Positions 17,655 to 25,569 of a DNA stretch of 64,000 bases are shown piece after piece. Below the pieces are notes generated by a model. That model was given only the letters and a program-made list of their open reading frames with translations, was not told where the DNA came from and made no database searches. Both the position numbers and the translations under genes were made by a program. Position 1 is the stretch's first letter, and every line of letters starts with the position of its first letter. The DNA is from Finegoldia magna_J (lineage in GTDB: Bacteria > Bacillota > Clostridia > Tissierellales > Peptoniphilaceae): the NCBI RefSeq assembly GCF_002243175.1, contig NZ_NDYF01000017.1, positions 1 through 64,000 of the forward strand, given 5' to 3'.

Positions 17655-18383
17655 ATGAGAAAATTCAAAATTTTGGCATTATTATTAATGGCAAGTTTGA
17701 TGTTCGCAGGATGTTCTAAGGAAGATAATAAACAAACTTCTTCTACAGAACAAAAAACAGAAGAAAAAACTGAAGAAAAGAAAGAAGAAAAGACTGAGGA
17801 AAAAACAGAAGAAAAGAAGGAAGAAGCACAAGAACCTACAGCTGATAATCCTATGATTGTTGACGAAGCTAACAAACAAATCAAAGTTTATGCTGAAGTT
17901 AACGATAAGTTCAAAAACGAAAGCACAATGCATGCTATCGTAGCAAAATCAGGTAAAAATAACGAACAATCAATGTTTGTTTCTTATGCTAACCAAAATG
18001 ATTTGTACGATGCATTAGAAAAAATCGGTGCAAAACCAGGTAACAATGTTACAATGGACAACATGGGAAAAGAAGCCGTTAAAGGTGATAAGATTGATCT
18101 TACATTCAAATTCCAAGGATCAGACAATGAACAAGGAATCAACGATGTTATAAAAGATTCTTCAGGAAAAGAATTCGACATAAGATTTGGTGGTAACCAA
18201 AAACCAGCAAAAGATATGAATACAGGTTGTATGACATGTTTGCAAAGTTGTCCTTTGGGAATAACTTCAAACGCAAATCAATTAATCGGCGCTGACGAAA
18301 AAGACGGAGTAAAATATACTTTGGCTGATTCAGTTCCAGCTGATAAAACACCTGTTGTTATCACTTATAAATTAGCTAACTAA
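17655..18383 (+). CDS. lipoprotein with Glu/Lys-rich linker and YdjY-like domain
   Basis: The product is about 242 residues. A type II signal peptide ends in the lipobox LMFAGC (cysteine at about residue 20), followed by a low-complexity linker of KTEEK/KKEEK repeats that probably spans the cell wall. The C-terminal domain (NPMIVDEANKQIKVYAEV through HAIVAKSG) resembles the YdjY family. It contains a four-cysteine-region motif, GCMTCLQSCPLG, reminiscent of an Fe-S or heme site but with one cysteine short of a classical ferredoxin cluster. Start ATG 17655 follows AAGAAGGGA. Function unknown; an extracytoplasmic redox protein is a possible reading. Confidence 0.7.
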   Translation: MRKFKILALLLMASLMFAGCSKEDNKQTSSTEQKTEEKTEEKKEEKTEEKTEEKKEEAQEPTADNPMIVDEANKQIKVYAEVNDKFKNESTMHAIVAKSGKNNEQSMFVSYANQNDLYDALEKIGAKPGNNVTMDNMGKEAVKGDKIDLTFKFQGSDNEQGINDVIKDSSGKEFDIRFGGNQKPAKDMNTGCMTCLQSCPLGITSNANQLIGADEKDGVKYTLADSVPADKTPVVITYKLAN

Positions 18384-18408
18384 CCATTTCATTTAAAATT
18401 CTCTATTT

Positions 18409-18442
18409 AAAAAGGTAGGCTTTTATTAGCTTACCTTTTTAA
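18409..18442 (+). terminator. intrinsic terminator of the lipoprotein gene
   Basis: AAAAAGGTAGGC pairs with GCTTACCTTTTT and continues into a T-rich tail on the plus strand. Confidence 0.75.
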
Positions 18443-18463
18443 TTTTTGTATGTATTTGCATTC

Positions 18464-18487
18464 AAAAAACGCCCACAGTTGTGAGCG
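18464..18487 (-). terminator. intrinsic terminator of the membrane-protein gene at 18494
   Basis: On the minus strand CGCTCACA pairs with TGTGGGCG and is followed by TTTTTT, right after the stop codon. Confidence 0.75.
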
Positions 18488-18493
18488 CTTGTG

Positions 18494-19111
18494 TTATAAG
18501 AAAACAATGTTTGTCGTTTCTATCCAATTTATCACTATGTTGTAAATGAAAAGTCTAACAAATCTCAAGCCAATGTACAAAGACATGAATGTGATGATGA
18601 CGTAAGGTATTTTCTCAAATTTGAAGTTTTTGATGTTAAGTCCCAAGAAAAACAACAATATAACGAAAGCTTCTGCAATAACAATGTAAACTCCCAGTGG
18701 ATAAAGTGCCATTGACATTGCTGCTTGAAACATAACTAATAGCAATATGCTGTAGTTTTCGTCTTCTCGCCAATCATCTTTTACGAAAAACTTGTTAGCT
18801 ACTCTGTAAATTATTTTGAATTTAAGAATAGCAAATGCAAATATAAACACGCATCTTATCGCAAAATAAATGTATCCTACGAGAAAGTTTCTCCTGATAA
18901 ATGCAATTGTGTCAAAGCTTGAATAATATTCCAAAATAGCTGTGATGATAAAAGCTAATAATCCCATTTTAAACAAGCCGTGTTTTTTATTTTTGAATCG
19001 ATTTTTCGGAAGTTCCAGTGTTTCTCCCATAAACTCGAAAATCTCATATACATTATCGTAAAGCTCAGATTGTTTGCTATTCATTTCACCTATTTTTTTT
19101 AATTTTTTCAT
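18494..19111 (-). CDS. integral membrane protein of unknown function
   Basis: The product is 205 residues. A cytosolic N-terminal 45 residues carries an acidic helix (SELYDNVYEIFEFMGETLELP). It is followed by five predicted membrane helices (roughly residues 48-66, 77-102, 124-140, 144-162, 172-200). The hydrophobic layout is Yip1-like, but I see no decisive motif. The start is ATG 19111, 7 bases after GGGGAGGG. It lies downstream of the pseudopilin operon with a 77-bp gap that contains no clear terminator, so read-through is possible. Confidence 0.6.
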   Translation of the reverse strand: MKKLKKIGEMNSKQSELYDNVYEIFEFMGETLELPKNRFKNKKHGLFKMGLLAFIITAILEYYSSFDTIAFIRRNFLVGYIYFAIRCVFIFAFAILKFKIIYRVANKFFVKDDWREDENYSILLLVMFQAAMSMALYPLGVYIVIAEAFVILLFFLGLNIKNFKFEKIPYVIITFMSLYIGLRFVRLFIYNIVINWIETTNIVFL

Positions 19112-19188
19112 AAGCAAACCCTCCCCTTTTCGCTTATCATATATATATTATACATCATTTCAAAGTAGAGTTTCAATCATTCCATCGA

Positions 19189-20169
19189 TTATTTGTAATA
19201 ACTACCCGCAAACTCGTATTTTTTACTCGTGTATTTTGTTTTATCTTCTGTAAATTTTATGTCGACCTCTTTCGTTGATAAATATTCTCCATTTACTTTA
19301 TAACTATCTGCGTTGGAATTTTTGAGTATCAATATCCCATTAACCGTAATTTCAGGAGTTTTTTGGATTTTTTCATTTTCTACATAATACACGTTAACCT
19401 TATCGATGAACACTCCATCTATTGTAACATCGTTAAGTATCGTGATATCTTCTGAATCAATTAGAATGTTTTTCTCTTTTCTGGAAAATTCTACTAATTT
19501 AGTAAGAAATTCATCATCTATTTCTGTTTCTTTATCTCCGTCATTTTCTTCAGAGCCATTTCCCTTTTCATCTTCCGAAACTTCTTCGTTGTTTTGCTTT
19601 GTTTTTTCGGCTACGAATTCATTGTATTTTTCATCAGCGACCTTTTTGTCCACAAAATACGTTTCATCATTCAATGAAAATATTAAACAATCTTTTATTC
19701 CGATGCTTTTCTTTCCTTCAATGATTTCCGGCAACAGTTCGTCGATTTTTTCTTCTGATATAATTCTTTTTTCAAAAGGGTTTTTCCTATTATACACCAT
19801 TCTAGTCGTTACTCTAGATCCATTATTTTCTGGATATTTGCTTGTAAATGAGAAGATTTTTGTTGCTCCATCTTTCTCTTCGCAATACTTAATCTCCGTA
19901 GGGCGATTGAATTCTGGGATATCTGCAATCTGCAAGGTAAATGTTCCACTTTTAGAATTTTTCTTCAATTCTTCATCAAAAAGTTTCCTTTGATTGATGA
20001 TTCGAACCTTTGAATAAGCAATCGCCTTGGCTTGAATGTAGTCGTATTTGTAGGCGTTCACAGTTCTGATATTTTTCACTTGAACTATCAAAAACGCAAT
20101 GACAATCATCAACACGAATATCATGTAAAGAGCATAAATTGTGATGTAGGCTTTGGATTTTCGTTTCAT
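19189..20169 (-). CDS. PilX/GspK-like protein of the pseudopilin operon
   Basis: The 326-residue protein has an N-terminal hydrophobic helix (residues 8-30) after a short basic stretch (MKRKSKAY), as in PilX-N proteins, but no clear prepilin cleavage site. The soluble part carries an acidic low-complexity stretch (about residues 195-225). The C-terminal third contains short repeated strands (ITILNDVTIDGVFID) and may be a small beta-solenoid. Its ATG overlaps the stop of the pseudopilin gene at 20166 by four bases. It probably supplies the large minor subunit of the pilus tip. Confidence 0.55.
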   Translation of the reverse strand: MKRKSKAYITIYALYMIFVLMIVIAFLIVQVKNIRTVNAYKYDYIQAKAIAYSKVRIINQRKLFDEELKKNSKSGTFTLQIADIPEFNRPTEIKYCEEKDGATKIFSFTSKYPENNGSRVTTRMVYNRKNPFEKRIISEEKIDELLPEIIEGKKSIGIKDCLIFSLNDETYFVDKKVADEKYNEFVAEKTKQNNEEVSEDEKGNGSEENDGDKETEIDDEFLTKLVEFSRKEKNILIDSEDITILNDVTIDGVFIDKVNVYYVENEKIQKTPEITVNGILILKNSNADSYKVNGEYLSTKEVDIKFTEDKTKYTSKKYEFAGSYYK

Positions 20170-20699
20170 TTTACCTTATCTCCAATGTAGACTACAAGTG
20201 TCTTTCCATTTTCTTTTAAATAAATGTAATTGCCATCCTGACTAAATGTGAAATCATCGGCGTTGTCCTTGAGTTTGTTCTGAGTTATCCTACCGTTGGG
20301 CCCGTGTTCTTTTAAATCATCAAAACTACTAGGATCTGTAAAAGCGTATCGTATGATTTTGCCGTTTTCTTTTGTAAAATACACATAGTTTTGCTTATCA
20401 TCAATATATTTTACTAGTACAAATCCCATTGATTGGTCGAAATGAGTCCAATTAGGCTTTTCTGTAATTACAGACCTCGACCTTTCGATTTCGTTTTTTA
20501 TGTAATATGCGCAGTGGTCGACATCGTCCACGTTGTTTTTCAGAGTAAAACCCGACTGCATAATTTTAAAATTAGTCTTAAATGATAGGAAAATCACACC
20601 CAACACTACGGAGAATATGAACAAACTCACCATAACTTCAAGCAACGTAAATCCCCTACTTTTCTTTGTAAAATGACACATCTTTCGTGATATCTCCAT
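20166..20699 (-). CDS. pseudopilin with type IV N-terminal methylation motif (GspJ/ComGF-like)
   Basis: The N-terminus SRGFTLLEVMVSLFIFSVVLGVIFLSF is a textbook prepilin signal: basic leader, Gly before the cleaved Phe, Glu at +5 and a hydrophobic helix. The product is 177 residues with a globular beta-rich remainder. The reading frame can start at ATG 20699 or, more like the usual leader length, at ATG 20681; neither has a strong ribosome site, which suggests coupling to the overlapping upstream gene (44-bp overlap). Confidence 0.75.
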   Translation of the reverse strand: MEISRKMCHFTKKSRGFTLLEVMVSLFIFSVVLGVIFLSFKTNFKIMQSGFTLKNNVDDVDHCAYYIKNEIERSRSVITEKPNWTHFDQSMGFVLVKYIDDKQNYVYFTKENGKIIRYAFTDPSSFDDLKEHGPNGRITQNKLKDNADDFTFSQDGNYIYLKENGKTLVVYIGDKVK

Positions 20700-20985
20700 T
20701 AGTTACACTGACATTTACCTTAACCAAATCTCCCACATCATCTTTTGTTACAACGACTTTTGAATTCTCATCAACAATTGAATCATCCACATCATCGTGC
20801 GCTTTCAAATATTCCACAGAATTGTCCAAATCGCGTAGCACAATATTTTCAGTGTAGGATTTATCCTGCATCGTAATCACATTTTTAAGCTGTGGATAGT
20901 ACACTACGACACAAAGACTCACCAAAAACAATGCAAACAAAACCTCAAGTAGTGTAAATCCCTTATTTTTTCGTCTCATCCACAT
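20656..20985 (-). CDS. pseudopilin (ComGC/GspI-like)
   Basis: The 109-residue protein starts MWMRRKNKGFTLLEVLFALFLVS, with cleavage expected between Gly and Phe and Glu at +5. The short C-terminal domain is beta-rich. AGGGAG lies 5 bases before the first ATG. It overlaps both neighbours in the operon (22 bp upstream, 44 bp downstream), as expected for stoichiometrically coupled minor pilins. Confidence 0.8.
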   Translation of the reverse strand: MWMRRKNKGFTLLEVLFALFLVSLCVVVYYPQLKNVITMQDKSYTENIVLRDLDNSVEYLKAHDDVDDSIVDENSKVVVTKDDVGDLVKVNVSVTNGDITKDVSFYKEK

Positions 20986-21433
20986 CCACTCTCCCTGTCG
21001 CTATGTAACAATTTATCCTGTATGTTTTGTTTTTGGTTTCGTAATAAATAGTCGGAAAACGTGTTGCTGCAGATGACTTGGATATATTTGCTCCGATATT
21101 TCCAAGGTCTATAGTACTTATCCCTTCTTCACTTAAGCTAAGCGTCCCATTTTTCAAATCTCTTTCAAAAAGATTCTTCATTTTATTTGAATCGTAAAAA
21201 TAATAGTAATTTGTGTCGAATCGAAATTGAATACTTCTTCCCGAATTCATCGCAACACTTCTGGCACTTTTCAAATCGCTAACAAGCGTATTAATCTCTT
21301 TTCTACTTGCAACATCAGTTTTGAAGTCGTATTTAAAAACGCAAGTCATAATCACAACCGAAATTATGAACAGACTCACCATCACCTCTATTAAACTGAA
21401 TGCCTTAGCTTTCATTTTTAATTTAGAAAACAT
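20963..21433 (-). CDS. pseudopilin (GspH/ComGD-like) with Ala at the cleavage position
   Basis: The 156-residue protein begins with the prepilin pattern KAKAFSLIEVMVSLFIISVV. The residue before the cleaved Phe is Ala rather than Gly, tolerated by some prepilin peptidases. The C-terminal region resembles GspH-type minor pseudopilins (SDLKSARSVAMNSGRSIQFRFD). Its ATG overlaps the stop of the prepilin peptidase gene by 11 bases. Confidence 0.75.
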   Translation of the reverse strand: MFSKLKMKAKAFSLIEVMVSLFIISVVIMTCVFKYDFKTDVASRKEINTLVSDLKSARSVAMNSGRSIQFRFDTNYYYFYDSNKMKNLFERDLKNGTLSLSEEGISTIDLGNIGANISKSSAATRFPTIYYETKNKTYRINCYIATGRVDVDETKK

Positions 21434-21974
21434 TTCCCATCACCACATACAATAAAAAAGAAGACCAAATCACAGGAATGAATGCAATCTCCTCATTATC
21501 TTCTTTTCTTAGAATATAAATTAAAGCCCTGATTCCACTAATAATCCCCAGATAAAACACAAAACTCACCAAATCAGCGAAACTTCTGCTCATACCAAGT
21601 CCTAGAATAATCAAACAATCCACATTACCCATAAACTTTTCCTCGGTCAAAAAATTAAACATCAAAATAACCAATAATAGCAGAAAACTCGTCAGGAAAA
21701 ATCTCGAAAACACAGAAACAATAATGCTACAAATGATGAAAAACACAACATTAATCCAGTACACCTCATTAGTTTTGAAATCATCAACCATCATGTCGCT
21801 ACAGCCAAGTAATAATGCAAAATCGTAGTTTGATGTAGTATTCGTAATGCGAAATATCGCATACAAAAATGCCGAAATCAACACAAACACTCCAACGTTT
21901 TTGATGGACAATCTCTTCAAATATAAATCCATCAAACATTTAGCTATCAACATCAAAACTATTATGGTTTCCAT
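21423..21974 (-). CDS. A24-family prepilin peptidase-like membrane protein
   Basis: This polytopic protein has about 183 residues. Two aspartates sit where A24 peptidases have their catalytic pair: the first in LMDLYLKRLSI after helix 1, the second in MGNVDCLIILG, equivalent to the GxGDxK motif but with Val-Asp-Cys. The C-terminus RKEDNEEIAFIPVIWSSF matches the E-x-IPFxPF segment. It would cleave and methylate the three pseudopilins encoded immediately downstream. The start at ATG 21974 follows GGAGGAA. It lacks the N-terminal methylase domain of PilD. Confidence 0.75.
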   Translation of the reverse strand: METIIVLMLIAKCLMDLYLKRLSIKNVGVFVLISAFLYAIFRITNTTSNYDFALLLGCSDMMVDDFKTNEVYWINVVFFIICSIIVSVFSRFFLTSFLLLLVILMFNFLTEEKFMGNVDCLIILGLGMSRSFADLVSFVFYLGIISGIRALIYILRKEDNEEIAFIPVIWSSFLLYVVMGNVF

Positions 21975-22054
21975 ATTTTCCTCCATAACAATATTATATT
22001 ATATTTTTAGCTAAAATAAACATTTTTTGTATTGGTTGATTTCGGTCGATAAAG

Positions 22055-22705
22055 CTAGTCAATCATTTTACGTAAATAATCGCTGTCTATTATGCGAATT
22101 TCCATTCCTTCTATGCAAATCGCCTTGTCTTCAGCGAACTTCTTCAATTCTTGATTCAAACTTGGTCTGTTGACACGAAGAATATCTGCAAGCATAGTTT
22201 GTGAGGTTGGAAGTTTCAAATAATCAACTTCTTGCAAATGGAGTATCCAGTAAGATAGCCTCTGTGATACTTTTGAATACTGAGTCGCTCTGATTACAAG
22301 TTTGTTAAAACAAGTGTATTCAGCTACAAATTTCAGTATATTTTTCGTTAGGACGATGTCTGTGTCCATGATTTTCTCAAACTCTTTTAGTGGCAAGAAA
22401 TACACTTTTGTTTTCTTGGTAGCATATACATCGTATGGAAACTTTCTCGTGTGTCCAAAATACAAGTAAAATGGAAATGCGTCCCCTGCAAAATAATACG
22501 AGGACACTATTTCCTTTCCATTTATGGTGTATTCACACGCTTTTAAGCAACCTTTGTCAATAAACATTGCATGCTTCAAATCTTCTTCCTTGCTAAGAAC
22601 CTTTTCACCAGATTCATAGTTTTTCGAAAAAACATCTAATTTAAGTAGCTCTCTCTTTGATTTCTCCGATATATTATCGAATAGTTTAAAGTCTAATATT
22701 TTCAT
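22055..22705 (-). CDS. Crp/Fnr-family transcriptional regulator
   Basis: The 216-residue protein has an N-terminal cyclic-nucleotide-binding beta-barrel (residues 10-115) and a C-terminal HTH (SQTMLADILRVNRPSLNQELKKF, about residues 165-190). There is no N-terminal cysteine cluster of the Fnr type, so it is more likely to bind a small effector (or a halogenated-phenol or heme ligand as in other clostridial members) than an Fe-S cluster. AGAGAAGAGGG precedes the ATG. Its target is unknown; the nearest operons are the pseudopilin genes and the reductase/transporter locus. Confidence 0.8.
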   Translation of the reverse strand: MKILDFKLFDNISEKSKRELLKLDVFSKNYESGEKVLSKEEDLKHAMFIDKGCLKACEYTINGKEIVSSYYFAGDAFPFYLYFGHTRKFPYDVYATKKTKVYFLPLKEFEKIMDTDIVLTKNILKFVAEYTCFNKLVIRATQYSKVSQRLSYWILHLQEVDYLKLPTSQTMLADILRVNRPSLNQELKKFAEDKAICIEGMEIRIIDSDYLRKMID

Positions 22706-22783
22706 TTAAAACCCTCTTCTCTTACTTAAATTCTAACAAAAAAAGTTTTTAGTGTAAATCATTTAACTAATATTTTACACATC

Positions 22784-22823
22784 AAAATACCAGAATTAGA
22801 ATGATATCTAACTCTGGTATTTT
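22784..22823 (-). terminator. strong intrinsic terminator after the NSS transporter gene
   Basis: AAAATACCAGAATTAGA pairs with TCTAACTCTGGTATTTT (16 of 17 positions). It is symmetrical and probably ends the grd-transporter operon. Confidence 0.8.
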
Positions 22824-22848
22824 ATATAAGAGATATGAAATTGTTTTA

Positions 22849-24257
22849 CTAGAATATTCCTAGTCCTTTAAGGAATATTATTATCAATACAAATGGTAAA
22901 ACATATGATACGTATTTCATAAACTTAGGCACTTTTATAGAATTTGCTCCGTTATTGACATCTTCTCTAAATACATCGAATTTCCATTTGAATAATGTGT
23001 AAAGTATCAACGCTATAGCGCCAAGTGGCATTAATATATTTCCTGATAAGAAGTCTGCAAAGTCGAACAAGTTTTTGTCCATTATTGTGACTGACTTTAG
23101 TATGTTTTGTCCAAATATAGTTAACAATCCCACAACAAATATTGATGTTAGTGCGTAGATTACGCCTTTTTTTCTGTCAATATTAAGTAATTCAGTAAAT
23201 GATGAACTTACAGGTTCCAAATATCCTAATGCGGATGATAACGCTGCAAAGAACATCAATAAGAAGAACAATACTCCGAAAAATCTTCCGAATGGCAAAT
23301 TCATAAACACGTTACTCATAGTTACGAATAATAGGTTTGATCCTGAATCTGGTTGTAATCCTAGTGCAAATACTGCTGGAAATATTGCAAATCCAGCGAT
23401 AAGAGCTGCCAGTGTGTCAAATCCTATAACCATTAATCCATCTGTTGGTATGTCTGAGTCTTTGTTAAGATAAGATCCATATACAAATGCACCACCACTT
23501 GCGATTCCTACTGAGAAGAAACATTGTCCTAGTGCTGCTAGTATGGATTCTGCATTGATTTTTGAGAAATCAACGTTCATATACCATTTAACACCTTCAA
23601 TTGCATTTGGAAGAGTTATTGATCTAATTACAACTGCTATTAGCATTATAAATAATGCTGGCATCATAAATTTACAAGCTTTTTCCAATCCGTCGTTTAA
23701 GTTTTTAGCTGAAATGACACCAATTATGATTGTACAAATCAATGTAAATATTAAAAGCGTCATTGGAGAATCCAACATTTTACCAAAGTTTTCAGTGTAC
23801 TGTGTTGCTGTAAATCCTGTCATTTCCCCTGTAAGCATTTTCACAAAATAGTTTAATATCCAACCCATTATTTGAATGTAGTAAGTTAGAATGAAAAACG
23901 CACTCAATACTCCAAGCCAACCGAAACTTACCCAAGGGCTGCCTTTTTTAGTTAGATTTCTCATTCCTGCAATTGGACTCGCTTGCGCTTTTCTACCAAG
24001 TGTAACTTCCATATAGAATAGAGGTATCCCAATGAACACACATATTAGAAGATAAACTAATACGAACGCTCCCCCTCCATTTGTACCAACTAGATATGGA
24101 AATGAAGTTTTTAACGATTTTGCAGAAAGTCGTCAAAACCTCCATTTGTACCAACTAGATATGGAAATCTCCACACATTTCCCAATCCAATGGAAAATCC
24201 AGCTGCCGCCATGATATAACCAAATCTACTATTCCAATTACCTCTATTGTCGCTCAT
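22849..24257 (-). pseudogene. NSS-family Na+-dependent transporter, disrupted by a 65-bp direct duplication
   Basis: The intact protein would start at ATG 24257 (after GGAGGTG) with NRGNWNSRFGYIMAAAGFSIGLGNVWRFPY, the signature of SNF/NSS amino-acid or betaine symporters. After GTNGG the frame runs into FDDFLQNR and a stop. The remaining roughly 400 residues resume in another frame (GGGAFVLVYLL, then FIGIPLFYMEVTLGR) and contain the other NSS helices through the C-terminus. Removing 65 bp (one 30-bp repeat plus 35 bp) restores a full-length protein. The C-terminal frame could only be translated from an internal GTG at 24039. It follows grdB by 14 bp, so it would import the reductase substrate (glycine, sarcosine or betaine). 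Confidence 0.85.
24074..24168. repeat. 30-bp direct repeats (24074-24103 and 24139-24168) bracketing a 35-bp insert
   Basis: The two 30-bp copies are identical and start 65 bp apart. The 35-bp spacer has no obvious counterpart elsewhere in the window. The duplication shifts the frame of the NSS transporter gene. Confidence 0.95.
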
Positions 24258-24270
24258 AATTACACCTCCA

Positions 24271-25560
24271 TTAAGACTTAAATATAGTCGGTTTGTCGAC
24301 TTTTGTTTCTAATGCCTTGATTGCACGTTCAACCAATTCTTCTCTTAAACCATCTTCACGAGATTTCAATTCTGGATTACCGACTGGGTATGGAATTGCG
24401 ACTGTAGGTACAATTCTGTTTGCTCCTACTGATTGTGAAATTGTAGTTATAGTAGCCATATGAACTATAGGGATACCATATCTTTCGATTTCTTTTACCA
24501 TCGTTGCACCGCAACGCGTACAAGTACCTCAGGTACTAGTCATTATAACGCCGTCAACTTTAGCATCTTTCAATTCTTGTCCAATTTCCTTACCAAATCT
24601 CTTAGCATTGGCTACAGATGTTCCTGTTCCTGTTGTAGTGTAGAAATATTTGAACACATTTCCTATTACGCCTTCTTTTTTGAGTCTTGTAAGCTGATCC
24701 AAAGGCGCAACTCTGTCTGCTTTTGCATTACAATATACAGGGTCAAATCCACCGTGGATTGTTATGAATTTACCTTTTAATTCATCCAAATCACTTACAT
24801 CGTATTTTGCCCATTTTTGAGCTGATGCTGATTGAACTTTGTCAGGGTTTCCTTCAGGAACAACACCACCTGTTGTGATAAGTGCTATAGTAGCCTTATT
24901 CATGTCAGCTATTGGAGCTGCTGGTTCAACTTCGTCAAATTCTGGCATTGGAAGTTCTGTTTCAAATTCTTCATCGTTAAATCTCTTAAGAAGCATTTCC
25001 ACTGCACGACGTGCACCGATTTTGTCAGAAAATTCTGTCAAACGTCTACCTTGTGCAAGGTAATTGTCTTCTTTTGGAGAAAGATTCTTTCCTTCGATAA
25101 TTTTATTTGTCAAAGTAGCCATTTCTTTTATAGCTTGTCTCATTTTTGCTGCAGAGTCTGCAGTTTCAATAATGTAGCTGTGAAGTCTACACATATCGAC
25201 AGCTGGGTTTTCAATGTACATTCCAGTTACAAGTGGGATGTCTTTGTCTTTTAATAAATTGATAACACCAGAACAAGCCATACCGTATCTACCAGCATTA
25301 AATGCAGGTCCTGCTACGACAATGTCAGGATTAACTTTTTCAAATACATCTAATATAAATTTGTCTGATTCTTCTTTATGTTCGTTGTAAAAATTGTCAC
25401 CACAAACGACAGTTCCAACAACTTCACCATCTACCAAAGCCTTATCAAAAGCTTGTGCACAACCGATCGGTTTGTCTTCAAAATGAGGCTTATAATCAGC
25501 TTTGTCTTCTCCACCTATTTGTCCAAAAAACTGATTTACGTAGTATAATATTTTTTTCAT
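24271..25560 (-). CDS. grdB: glycine/sarcosine/betaine reductase component B, selenocysteine subunit (GrdB-like selenoprotein)
   Basis: Component B binds the amine substrate and passes its carboxymethyl group to the selenocysteine of protein A, giving acetyl phosphate. The frame from ATG 25560 reads 343 residues to MTST, then UGA (24531-24529), then GTCTRCGAT and 76 more residues to a normal stop: 429 residues in all, usual for GrdB. UGA lies exactly at the known U of the TST-U-GTCTRCGA motif. A 6-bp hairpin begins 12 bases after it, as in bacterial SECIS elements. The gene follows grdE by 9 bp. Which substrate is used (glycine, or sarcosine/betaine as in GrdF/GrdH) cannot be settled; grdA, grdC/D and thioredoxin genes are not in the window. 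Confidence 0.93.
24502..24531 (-). promoter_or_regulatory. selenocysteine UGA codon and bacterial SECIS-type hairpin
   Basis: UGA at 24531-24529 is followed after 12 bases by CGUUGC-GGU-GCAACG (24516-24502), a perfect stem with a 3-base loop that contains the expected unpaired G-rich apex for SelB. Confidence 0.8.
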
Positions 25561-25569
25561 AAAAACCTC

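Noticed and set aside
22849..24039. A complete 396-residue NSS transporter starting at GTG 24039
   Set aside because: The first NSS helix and signature lie upstream in another frame, and the 30-bp repeat explains the break.
24271..24501. Separate small gene downstream of grdB
   Set aside because: It is the C-terminus of GrdB, read in frame through the selenocysteine UGA.
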